From: Hyphomicrobiales bacterium
GTDB taxonomy: Bacteria; Pseudomonadota; Alphaproteobacteria; Rhizobiales; Aestuariivirgaceae
Direction of reading: 5' to 3'
NCBI GenBank assembly: GCA_026990765.1
Contig: JALXCV010000131.1
Coordinates: forward strand, 1-38,238
Length of the DNA stretch: 38,238 nucleotides
The translations under genes were made by a program, and so were the position numbers. This document shows, piece after piece, positions 16,978 to 25,105 of this stretch. Each line of letters starts with the position of its first letter. The first letter of the stretch is position 1. The notes under the pieces were generated by a model. The model worked only from the letters and a program-made list of their open reading frames with translations, was not told the origin of the DNA and did not search any database.

Positions 16978-19470
16978 ATGCAGATTGAGTCGAACTACCA
17001 GCAACCCGCGCTTGCAGAGAAATTCAATAACTGGTTTGCCGCTCGCGGCTGGCAGTGGCGAGCGCATCAATCCAAGGTTCTAAAACTTGCCCGGCAAGGC
17101 CATGATGTGCTTTTGATAGCGCCCACCGGGGGCGGCAAGACCCTTGCCGGTTTTCTGCCATCACTGGTTGAGCTTGATAACCATAAAACCGGTGACCTGC
17201 ATACGCTTTATATCTCGCCATTAAAGGCCCTTGCTGTTGATATTGCCCGCAATCTTGAAACCCCGATCAGTGAAATGGGACTGGATATCAAGGTTGAAAC
17301 CCGCACTGGCGATACCCCGGCAGGCAAAAAACAACGCCAGCGTCTAAAACCCCCCGATATTCTGGTTACCACCCCCGAACAGCTTTCGCTGATGATTTCA
17401 CATGCAGGAGCGGCTCGCTATTTTGCCGGACTGAAATATATAATCTTTGATGAATTGCATGCCCTTGCCGCCAGCAAGCGCGGGGTTTTGCTGTCTTTGG
17501 CCCAGATACATCTTGGCACCCTTGCCCCGCAACTGGTACGCATCGGCCTGTCGGCAACAGTGGCTGATGTAAATGGCTTGCGTGACTGGCTGGTGCCGGG
17601 CGAAGAAATAGCTGAGCTTGTTGAGGGCCAGGCAGCGAAAGTTCCGCAAATTTCGATATTGCAGACCAAACAGCATCTGCCATGGTCAGGCCATTCCTGC
17701 CGCTATGCAATTCCAGAAATCTATGAACAGATCAAGTCCACAAGACTGGCCCTGATCTTCGTCAATACCCGTTCTCAGGCCGAAAGACTGTTTCAGGATT
17801 TATGGGCGGCAAATGAGGATAATCTGCCCATTGGTCTGCATCATGGCTCCCTTGATGTCAGCCAGCGCCGCAAGGTGGAAGCTGCCATGGTTGCCGGGCG
17901 CCTGAAGGCTGTTGTGTGTACCTCTACCCTTGACCTTGGCATTGACTGGGGCGATGTCGATCTGGTGATCAATGTCGGTGCTCCCAAAGGTTCAAGCCGG
18001 ATATTGCAACGCATTGGTCGCTCCAATCACCGTCTCAATGAGGCTTCAACCGCGCTATTGGTGCCATCAAACCGTTTCGAAGTGCTCGAATGCGAAAGCG
18101 CCCGCAATGCGGTTGTTTCAGGTGCACAGGATTCAGAACCGCCAATGACCATGAAACTGGATGTGCTGGCCCAGCACATAATTGGCATTGCCTGTGCTGC
18201 TCCATTCGATCAGGACGAAGTTTATTGTGAAGTAACCTCTGCTGCCACCTATCGCCAGCTTGAACGCAAGGATTTTGACCGGATAATAGATTTTGTCGCT
18301 ACCGGCGGTTACGCGCTGGCCTCATATGAGCAATATGCCCGCCTGCGACAAACCGCTGACGGCAAATGGCGCTTGTCACATCCACGCTTTGCTCAAAAAT
18401 ATCGACTCAATGCTGGAACCATTATCGAAGAACTGATGATAAAATTGCGGCTGGTAAAGTCAGCACCAAACCACAACAAGCCACGATCAGGTCGTGGTGG
18501 GCGCCTGCTGGGTGAGGTCGAGGAATATTTTATCAGTCAGCTGAATATTGGTGACACATTTTTATTCGCCGGGCAGATCCTGCAATTTGAAGGAATGCAG
18601 GAAACCACGGGGCTGGTTTCACAATCTGTCGCCATTGACCCCAAAGTGCCATCCTATATGGGCGGCAAGTTTCCTTTATCAACCTTTCTGGCCAGCGGGG
18701 TTCGCCAGATGCTGGGCGATCCGTTACAGCAAAAACAGCTTCCCCGGCAGGTCCGCGACTGGCTGAACATCCAGCGCTGGAAATCCATATTGCCAAAAGC
18801 CGACCAGATGCTGGTTGAAACCTTTCCTCGGGCCGACAAGCATTATCTGCTTTTATATCCATTCGATGGACGCCTTGCCCATCAAACCCTTGGTATGCTG
18901 CTTACCATGCGTCTGGAGCGACTGGGAGCAGCTCCCATGGGGTTTGTTGCCAATGACTATGCTCTGGCCATCTGGTGCCTGCATGATCTTTCCTTGTGGA
19001 TCAAAACCGGCAGGCTGGATCTGGAACAATTACTTTGTGAAGATATGCTGGGTGACGATCTGGAAGCATGGCTTGCCAGGTCCAGCCTGTTAAAGCGCAC
19101 ATTTCGCGATTGCGCCCTGATTTCCGGACTCATCGAACGCCGTTCCCTGGACAAGGAAAAATCAGGACGGCAGATGACCGTGTCCAGCGACCTGATCTAT
19201 GATGTGCTGGCCAGCCACCAGCCCGATCACATCTTGTTGCAGGCCACCATGGATGACGCAGCATCCGGTCTTGTCAATGCCCACAGGCTTGGGGATATGC
19301 TGAAACGCATCAAGGGACATATCATCCATAAAAGCCTTGACATGGTATCACCCCTTGCCGTGCCGGTAATGCTGGAGATCGGGCGTGAAATGATCCATGG
19401 GGAGGCTGATGAAGCCCTGTTACAGGAAGCAGCCGACACCATGATTGATGAGGCTATGCAGATGTTATGA
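16978..19470 (+). CDS. Ligase-associated DEXH-box DNA helicase (Lhr-like)
   Basis: This 830-residue superfamily 2 helicase has Walker A APTGGGKT (48-55), the SPLKALA motif Ia, the DELHAL box II near residue 157, SAT motif III, and motif VI as QRIGRSNHR. The second half holds the Lhr-type winged-helix and C-terminal domains. These helicases occur in a DNA-repair set with an ATP-dependent DNA ligase, an exonuclease and PdeM; only PdeM is adjacent here. The ATG at 16978 is chosen; a TTG six codons upstream is possible but has no ribosome site. It overlaps pdeM by ATGA. It is a good candidate for a 3'-5' helicase in strand-break or crosslink repair. Confidence 0.88.
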   Translation: MQIESNYQQPALAEKFNNWFAARGWQWRAHQSKVLKLARQGHDVLLIAPTGGGKTLAGFLPSLVELDNHKTGDLHTLYISPLKALAVDIARNLETPISEMGLDIKVETRTGDTPAGKKQRQRLKPPDILVTTPEQLSLMISHAGAARYFAGLKYIIFDELHALAASKRGVLLSLAQIHLGTLAPQLVRIGLSATVADVNGLRDWLVPGEEIAELVEGQAAKVPQISILQTKQHLPWSGHSCRYAIPEIYEQIKSTRLALIFVNTRSQAERLFQDLWAANEDNLPIGLHHGSLDVSQRRKVEAAMVAGRLKAVVCTSTLDLGIDWGDVDLVINVGAPKGSSRILQRIGRSNHRLNEASTALLVPSNRFEVLECESARNAVVSGAQDSEPPMTMKLDVLAQHIIGIACAAPFDQDEVYCEVTSAATYRQLERKDFDRIIDFVATGGYALASYEQYARLRQTADGKWRLSHPRFAQKYRLNAGTIIEELMIKLRLVKSAPNHNKPRSGRGGRLLGEVEEYFISQLNIGDTFLFAGQILQFEGMQETTGLVSQSVAIDPKVPSYMGGKFPLSTFLASGVRQMLGDPLQQKQLPRQVRDWLNIQRWKSILPKADQMLVETFPRADKHYLLLYPFDGRLAHQTLGMLLTMRLERLGAAPMGFVANDYALAIWCLHDLSLWIKTGRLDLEQLLCEDMLGDDLEAWLARSSLLKRTFRDCALISGLIERRSLDKEKSGRQMTVSSDLIYDVLASHQPDHILLQATMDDAASGLVNAHRLGDMLKRIKGHIIHKSLDMVSPLAVPVMLEIGREMIHGEADEALLQEAADTMIDEAMQML

Positions 19471-20129
19471 TTGAGTTTTACGGTATCGATATGAAACCTG
19501 ATCTGACCGGCGCCCTGTATATAAGCGATTACAACATGTTGCTGGTTGCCGATCTGCATTTTGAAAAGGGATCATCCTGTGCCCGTTTCGGCCTGCACAT
19601 ACCGCCCTTTGATACCAGTTCCAGCCTTGACATGCTTGAAGACGCCATTTCCCGTTATTCTCCTTGCAGTCTTGTCTGCCTTGGTGACAGTTTTCATGAT
19701 GACGATGCACAGGCAAGGTTGGGTGAGCATGATCGCCACAGAATAAACCGGATTGGTGAACAGCTTGATATTTTATGGATTACCGGCAATCATGATCCGG
19801 CATTATCAGGGGAACTGCCAGGTACAATTGCCGATGAGGCAGCAATAGGTCCATTGGTCCTTCGTCATGAACCACTGGCAAGGGGCAGGGGGATAATCTG
19901 CGGCCACCTGCACCCGGCTGCCACCATCAGCCAGCGGGGCAGACGCCTGCGCCGGCGCTGTTTTGCTGCAAGCTCCAGCCACCTGTTCATGCCTGCCTTT
20001 GGTGCCTATACCGGTGCCCTTGACGTTAAATCAAAAGCTTTCCTTCCATGGCTTGCAGATGATAATTTTGATGTCTGGATGATAGGCCGCGACAATATCC
20101 ACCGATTTCCCGCTTCAAAGCTGGTATAA
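19467..20129 (+). CDS. pdeM: Ligase-associated DNA damage response endonuclease PdeM
   Basis: This 220-residue calcineurin-like metallophosphoesterase has all five metal-binding motifs: DLHFEKG (about 29-35), GDSFHDDD (about 73-80), GNHD (about 106-109), the RHEP histidine near 133, and GHLHPA (about 145-150). Members of this family are endonucleases that act with the ligase-associated helicase. The start overlaps the helicase stop (ATGA), so the two are translationally coupled. The ligase and exonuclease usually found with it are not in the window. It is convergent with the DUF3429-like gene, with a gap of 21 bases. Confidence 0.88.
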   Translation: MIEFYGIDMKPDLTGALYISDYNMLLVADLHFEKGSSCARFGLHIPPFDTSSSLDMLEDAISRYSPCSLVCLGDSFHDDDAQARLGEHDRHRINRIGEQLDILWITGNHDPALSGELPGTIADEAAIGPLVLRHEPLARGRGIICGHLHPAATISQRGRRLRRRCFAASSSHLFMPAFGAYTGALDVKSKAFLPWLADDNFDVWMIGRDNIHRFPASKLV

Positions 20130-20150
20130 ATCAAGATGTGATCATTGGCG

Positions 20151-20603
20151 CTACAATGTTCGAAGCAGCAATCCGGTCAAGGCCATACAGGTCAGAACAA
20201 TGCTGAAAACCCTTATATTCACCAGCCAGCCTGGTGGTCTGAACCTGTAGGCATCGATAATGTCCCACAAGGCCAGCAGCAAAAAACCGGCCAGCAATGC
20301 ACAAAGACCAATCAGGGCTGGCAGGATAATGGCAATTAGTGCCAGCACCATCGCCAGCAATCCGGCAAGCGATGCCAGTCCAAATGAAGGCACACGCGGC
20401 CTTTCAGGCAAACCGCCCCGGCGGGCACCGGTCACATAACTAAGATACAGCGCTGCATAGATAGTCGATAGTGACATGGCACTGGATGGCGGCACTGCTT
20501 CATTGGGAAAATATACCAGCCACAAGCCAACCCATAAGGGAACAACTGCAATAATTCCCGGTAACACATATATTTGCCTGCTCACACGGGTTTTTATTTT
20601 CAT
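20151..20603 (-). CDS. DUF3429-like inner-membrane protein
   Basis: This 150-residue protein has four to five hydrophobic segments. The YAALYLSYVTGARRG block near residue 50 and the closing IRVFSIVLTCMALTGLLL segment resemble DUF3429 membrane proteins, whose function is unknown. It starts 43 bases after the nucleotide-sugar dehydrogenase gene on the same strand and may be co-transcribed with it. A link to envelope polysaccharide is therefore possible but unproven. The family assignment is moderate, from the pattern of the two blocks. Confidence 0.7.
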   Translation of the reverse strand: MKIKTRVSRQIYVLPGIIAVVPLWVGLWLVYFPNEAVPPSSAMSLSTIYAALYLSYVTGARRGGLPERPRVPSFGLASLAGLLAMVLALIAIILPALIGLCALLAGFLLLALWDIIDAYRFRPPGWLVNIRVFSIVLTCMALTGLLLRTL

Positions 20604-20646
20604 CCATCCATTATATCACAAATGGACAGTTTTTTCACCCTTCAGC

Positions 20647-22050
20647 CTATGGACGCCAATAGGTGAAGTGATCGCCGGTTGCCTCATCCTTGTAAACTCC
20701 GCGCAGATCAATAAACGGTCCGAACTGTTTGCACAGCCCGGCTATGGCTTCAAGCGGGAATTGCTCGATGAAAACCTTGTGCCGCAATGTCATGATAATC
20801 GCATCATAGGGCTGTTCGGAAAACGGATCATCGATCATCCGTGCTCCGCGACCACCTTCAAAATGATCATCTTCTGCCACCGGATCATAGCAATCCACAT
20901 CCGCCCCGGCGGCCCATATGGCATCCATCATCTTGAAGGCCTTGGAATTGCGGGTATCAGCACAATCTTCCTTGAATGACCGCCCCAATACCAGCACTCT
21001 GGAACCGGACAGATTTTGTCCGCGCAACTCAAACAGCTGATCCAGTTTTTCCACCATGAAATTTGCCGTATTTTCATTCACCGCCCGCGCCGCTGAAACC
21101 AGTTCCATCGGCAGACCGTGACGTCTTCCCGCATCGACCAGAAAATACGGATCAACCGCAATGCAGTGACCACCCACCAGGCCGGGGCGATAATGATGGA
21201 AGTTCCATTTGGAGCCTGCCGCGGCAATAACGTCAGTTGAGCGAATACCCATCTTGTCAAACAGCATCATCATCTGGTTCATCAGCGCAATATTTATATC
21301 GCGCTGGGTGTTTTCCAGAATCTTTGCAGCCTCGGCCACCTTGATTGAGGGTGCCTTGTGCACACCCGCCTTGATTACCCGTGAATAAAGCTGTTCCAGA
21401 AAATCGGTAACCATTTGCGAACTGCCCGCCACAATTTTTTTGATATCTGGCAACCGCCTGGTCATATCGCCGGGGTTTATACGTTCAGGCGAGTATCCAA
21501 GAAAGAAGTCTTCGCCTTCCTTCATGCCTGAAACCCGCTCGATTACCGGCAGACACTTGCCCTCGGTGGTGCCTGGATCAACCGTGCTCTCAAATACCAC
21601 TACCGCACCTTTTTTCATATGTTCGCCAACCAGTCGCGAAGCTGCAATTAACGGAGAATAATCCGGTTTGTTATGCGCATTGACCGGTGTTGGTACGCAA
21701 ACAATAAGCACATCGGCATTTTTAAGTTCATCAGCACTGGTAGTGAAGTTAATCTTAGCCTGGGCAAATTCAACCGCATCAGCTTCACCGGTTGAATCAA
21801 TACCATTATTGAGATCGCGGATTTTACTGGCCGATATATCAAACCCGGTAACCGGGGCATCGCTTGCAAAGCCTACTGCCAGTGGAATGCCCACATAGCC
21901 CAGACCGATAATGGCTACATGCGCAGTTGCAGCATGTGGTAAAACCATTTCCTGATCATCCGCGACTCTTTGCAATCTGTCCAGAAGCGCTCTTGCAGCC
22001 TCCAGTTGATTGACTTCTTCTTGTTCCTGCTTGGCTTGCATATCAAGCAT
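20647..22050 (-). CDS. UDP-N-acetylhexosamine 6-dehydrogenase (TviB/WbpO type)
   Basis: This 467-residue enzyme oxidises C6 of a UDP-N-acetylhexosamine to the uronate using two NAD. The Rossmann motif VAIIGLGYVGIPLA lies at 45-58. SPERINPGD, KWNFHHYRPGLVGGHC (catalytic Cys near 295) and the C-terminal GRSFKEDCADTRNSKA follow. The SPERINPGD and PGLVGGHCI blocks place it with UDP-GlcNAc/GalNAc/ManNAc dehydrogenases rather than UDP-glucose dehydrogenases. The ATG at 22050 has a strong GGGGAGG ribosome site five bases away, so the longer frame to 22080 is rejected. An N-terminal helical extension of about 40 residues is unusual. It is divergent from the glycosyltransferase operon and probably supplies its amino-uronate donor. 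Confidence 0.9.
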   Translation of the reverse strand: MLDMQAKQEQEEVNQLEAARALLDRLQRVADDQEMVLPHAATAHVAIIGLGYVGIPLAVGFASDAPVTGFDISASKIRDLNNGIDSTGEADAVEFAQAKINFTTSADELKNADVLIVCVPTPVNAHNKPDYSPLIAASRLVGEHMKKGAVVVFESTVDPGTTEGKCLPVIERVSGMKEGEDFFLGYSPERINPGDMTRRLPDIKKIVAGSSQMVTDFLEQLYSRVIKAGVHKAPSIKVAEAAKILENTQRDINIALMNQMMMLFDKMGIRSTDVIAAAGSKWNFHHYRPGLVGGHCIAVDPYFLVDAGRRHGLPMELVSAARAVNENTANFMVEKLDQLFELRGQNLSGSRVLVLGRSFKEDCADTRNSKAFKMMDAIWAAGADVDCYDPVAEDDHFEGGRGARMIDDPFSEQPYDAIIMTLRHKVFIEQFPLEAIAGLCKQFGPFIDLRGVYKDEATGDHFTYWRP

Positions 22051-22301
22051 CTTGGCCTCCCCAATAAAATCTGTCAGCATTTGCGCATTATCAGGTTGAG
22101 GATTTATTACCAGAAAGCTGTTTGCCAGCGCTTATGGTTAAGAAATATTTCCTTTTTTCATCAGGTGTTTCGAGATGATTCAACCACTTCACCTGTCATT
22201 AACAATGATAAGATTTTAATCAATTTTTATAGACTGTTTAACTGCCCGGTTAACCTAATACCAAGTGCATTTGTTCATCTTGTTGGCATGAAAACAACAA
22301 G
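22051..22301. promoter_or_regulatory. Divergent regulatory region of the polysaccharide locus
   Basis: These 251 bases separate the dehydrogenase and the glycosyltransferase. They hold GTTTAAC and GGTTAACC motifs (22236-22256), paired CAGGTG/CACCTG arms around 22163-22197, and a perfect hairpin, CTTGTTG-N9-CAACAAG (22279-22301), directly before the glycosyltransferase start. No convincing -35/-10 pair was found, so the promoters are not placed. Confidence 0.4.
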
Positions 22302-23549
22302 ATGGCTCATAAAATGATGATGATCGCCGGGGTGGAGTGGGTTTTTTCCATTCTCATTCTGATAGTTTTTGCCAACAGATATGTATTTGGCTCGCTTTTG
22401 CGTCTGCTCGACAAACGAACCAGACCCGATTATGGCGATGAGCCTGATACATGGCCAGGCGTTACCATCATTGTACCTGTCTACAATGAGGGCGATCACG
22501 TATTACAAACCGCCCGCTCATTTTCTCAACTGGATTACCCGCGCGACAGTCTCAACATTATATTTATCGATGATTGCTCCAGTGATGATACTTACGAATA
22601 TCTTCTTCAGGTAGCGCAAACCTGGAACTGGATGAATGTCAGACGCAATGAACGCAATATGGGCAAGCGGCTCGGCATCAAGGCGGCAGTTCTTGATATT
22701 GATACCGAACTGGTACTGTCGGTTGATTCTGATGTTATTGTTGAATCTGACGCTCTCAAGGGACTGGTCCGCCACATGCTGGCCACTGGAGTTGATGCGG
22801 TTGGTGGCTGCGTATTTGTCTCCAATGCCAATGAAACCTGGCTGTCCAAAATGCAGGCGGTCAAATACTGGGTCGGTTATCAGTTCCTGAAAAATCTGGA
22901 AAATGCCTTCGATCACGTCATGTGTCTGTCCGGCTGCCTGACATTATATAAACGCTCAGCCCTGCTGGCAGTGGACAAGGATGTTGAGAACCGTACTTTC
23001 CTTGGCGATGAGGTCAAATATGGTGAGGACCGTTTTCTTACCCGCAAGCTGGTTGAACGCGGCTTTAAAACCAGATTGTGCTTTGATGCGCGATGCTATA
23101 CCAAGGCGCCGCCCAAAATTTCCGGTTATCTGTCCCAGCAATTACGCTGGCGACGATCCAACTCGATAGATTTCATAACGGCTCTGCCGCATCTGGGCAA
23201 GTTCCATCCCTTGGTACTTGTTCATTACATTTCCATATCGCTGCTATTATTCTTCTATCCGCTGTTTCTGGTATCGCAGGTGATGCGGCTGGGCTTTGTC
23301 ATCCCCATGTTTGAACATGCCCTGGTAGTGACAATATTTGCTGTTGCCTATGAATTTAACAAAAACAAGCTGCCCAAATTTGCCCAGACATCCGGCATCT
23401 GGTTTCTGGCAATTGTTCTGGTATTTCCGATCATGTATCTGACCATGACACCGCTGGGACTGGCAACGCTGGGAACAACATCATGGGAAACCCGCGGCAA
23501 AAAAACCAAAAAACAATGTACTGACCTGAAACCGGGAGCTGCGCCATGA
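22302..23549 (+). CDS. Processive family 2 glycosyltransferase (polysaccharide synthase)
   Basis: This 415-residue membrane synthase of the hyaluronan/chitin/NodC/Alg8 type has one N-terminal membrane helix (about 8-26). The catalytic domain carries the UDP-binding IDD (89-91), the metal site DSD (142-144), GEDRFLT (241-247, acceptor base) and QQLRW (279-283), the marker of processive enzymes. Three C-terminal helices follow (about 303-328, 333-350, 366-390). No PilZ domain is present. The next gene overlaps by ATGA and encodes an Alg44-like adaptor. With the divergent UDP-amino-sugar dehydrogenase, this suggests a secreted polymer containing N-acetylhexosaminuronic acid. The start is uncertain: ATGs at 22302, 22314 and 22317 are in frame and none has a clear ribosome site. 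Confidence 0.9.
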   Translation: MAHKMMMIAGVEWVFSILILIVFANRYVFGSLLRLLDKRTRPDYGDEPDTWPGVTIIVPVYNEGDHVLQTARSFSQLDYPRDSLNIIFIDDCSSDDTYEYLLQVAQTWNWMNVRRNERNMGKRLGIKAAVLDIDTELVLSVDSDVIVESDALKGLVRHMLATGVDAVGGCVFVSNANETWLSKMQAVKYWVGYQFLKNLENAFDHVMCLSGCLTLYKRSALLAVDKDVENRTFLGDEVKYGEDRFLTRKLVERGFKTRLCFDARCYTKAPPKISGYLSQQLRWRRSNSIDFITALPHLGKFHPLVLVHYISISLLLFFYPLFLVSQVMRLGFVIPMFEHALVVTIFAVAYEFNKNKLPKFAQTSGIWFLAIVLVFPIMYLTMTPLGLATLGTTSWETRGKKTKKQCTDLKPGAAP

Positions 23550-25105
23550 GCAAATTGCCCCGTCCTGGACAGAACAACCAGCCACGCCCGCTGGCCGTGC
23601 TTTATATCGGCACCGACACGCAACAGATTGAAAAATCTCTGAAGCGAATTGATCGTGCCCACCAGTTGCATATTGTTCAAAGTGTCAGTGATGCAATGCA
23701 GTTGGCCAGAGACGCCTTCATTGATTGCGCCATAATTGATCAGCGCAATGAAACCAACCAGTCTGCATTAATGACGGCTTCGCTTGCCGCGCTGGCCACT
23801 GTTGATCGTATAATAGTACTGGCTAATCCTGAAAATGCCGCAACTTATGAGCAGCTTGGTCCCAAATGCCAGGTATTGACAAGCCCGTTCAAAACCTTTG
23901 AACTGACACGATATATATTTGATGGCGACACTGGTATTGATGCAAAACAAACAGCACGTTCCAGATTTAAGACACTTCTGGATGCAATCAGGAAACTGAA
24001 GCTGCCAAAAATACAATTTTCCCGCCAGGTAATTCCGGTTGTTTCATTTATCTATAAAAATACCGCCCTTGTGTTGCTGGCCTCCCTGTTCATGATTTTC
24101 CTGTCTTATGGGGTTCTGATCAGCTTCTTTCTGCTTTCTGACAGCTGGGGGACACCAATGACCCTGTCAAGCGGTAATCAGCTGGTGATCAAGGCTGAAC
24201 AGAAAATGGATGATCTGCGGGTTAAGGCCAATCTGGTTCGCCAGCGCATTTCCCGCGAGGATCGCGAAGGTCAGGTTGCAGCACGTGAAATCGATGATGC
24301 CGGGGTAATGGCAGCTCTGGTGGCATCCACCATTGATGAGGAAATTATTCAAAGGATCACAAGGCACCGTGATTTTACCACCCAGATAAAGAGCCTGAGC
24401 AAAATTCGCCGGGAAATGAATGTCAATCTCAACAATTCCGAACTTGCCCGTAATTTGCGCAGCAAATACGCAAAACGCCTGATCAACCGGCGCAGCTATA
24501 ATGCCGGTATTTTAGGGATCATGGAGGCAAAGCATCGCGCCGTCGAAGTGGATAATGAAATTGCCCGGCTAAAGCAGCAGGATGCACAGCTTCAAAGCTC
24601 CCTTGTCATGCTGGAATCTTTGCGCTCGCATGTTCAGAACAAGCATTCACTATCCATCCCGGTGGCCGTCAACGAACTGATGCCGCTGGCCAATGAGGTC
24701 ATTACAGTCAAGACCCGTCTGAAAAATGCCCGGATGAAACTGGCATCTCATACAACCCGTAAAAAGCTGCTTGGCGATAATCTGGCGATTATTGAGGAAT
24801 CGATACAATCCATTGAGAACACCCCCCTGGGCCGGGCCGTCAAGAATTCGGTTGTGGTTATGTTCGTTCCTTATGAAAACTCAAACAGCTTCAAAAAGGG
24901 AACGGCTCTTTATTCATGCAGCCTTGGCATTGTTTACTGCCACAAGGTTGGCCAAACCGGTGAAGCAATAAATGGTGAAACAACTGCTGTTCACCCGTTT
25001 TTCGGCAAAACCCTGCGCGGATCATTTGTTGAAGCCCTGCTCGATAATCCAGATGCAGCCAAAAAGGAGGTGCTACATGCTGGCCGACCACCTTTGTTCT
25101 TCTAA
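23546..25105 (+). CDS. Alg44/HlyD-like inner-membrane adaptor with degenerate receiver domain
   Basis: The protein has 519 residues. Residues 15-125 look like a response-regulator receiver fold: LAVLYIGTD, then IDCAIIDQR with Asp65 at the phospho-acceptor position, then RIIVLAN and VLTSPF. The usual lysine before the final proline is Ser113, so phosphorylation chemistry is doubtful. A single membrane helix lies at about 170-197. The periplasmic part has two long coiled-coil arms (about 215-420) flanked by lipoyl-like strands. A C-terminal block, FVPYENSN ... GTALYSC ... AVHPFFGKTLRGSF ... PPLFF, resembles the end of Alg44-like proteins. In alginate synthesis Alg44 partners the synthase and senses cyclic di-GMP through PilZ; here the cytoplasmic PilZ position is taken by the receiver-like domain. 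It overlaps both neighbours. Confidence 0.75.
   Translation: MSKLPRPGQNNQPRPLAVLYIGTDTQQIEKSLKRIDRAHQLHIVQSVSDAMQLARDAFIDCAIIDQRNETNQSALMTASLAALATVDRIIVLANPENAATYEQLGPKCQVLTSPFKTFELTRYIFDGDTGIDAKQTARSRFKTLLDAIRKLKLPKIQFSRQVIPVVSFIYKNTALVLLASLFMIFLSYGVLISFFLLSDSWGTPMTLSSGNQLVIKAEQKMDDLRVKANLVRQRISREDREGQVAAREIDDAGVMAALVASTIDEEIIQRITRHRDFTTQIKSLSKIRREMNVNLNNSELARNLRSKYAKRLINRRSYNAGILGIMEAKHRAVEVDNEIARLKQQDAQLQSSLVMLESLRSHVQNKHSLSIPVAVNELMPLANEVITVKTRLKNARMKLASHTTRKKLLGDNLAIIEESIQSIENTPLGRAVKNSVVVMFVPYENSNSFKKGTALYSCSLGIVYCHKVGQTGEAINGETTAVHPFFGKTLRGSFVEALLDNPDAAKKEVLHAGRPPLFF

Noticed and set aside
22236-22256. CtrA site before the glycosyltransferase
   Set aside because: The TTAA half-sites are separated by eight bases instead of seven, so the spacing is wrong for CtrA.
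24972-25076. Longer N-terminus for the lipoprotein
   Set aside because: It would lie inside the adaptor gene and hide the signal peptide and lipobox. The start at 25077 has a perfect ribosome site.
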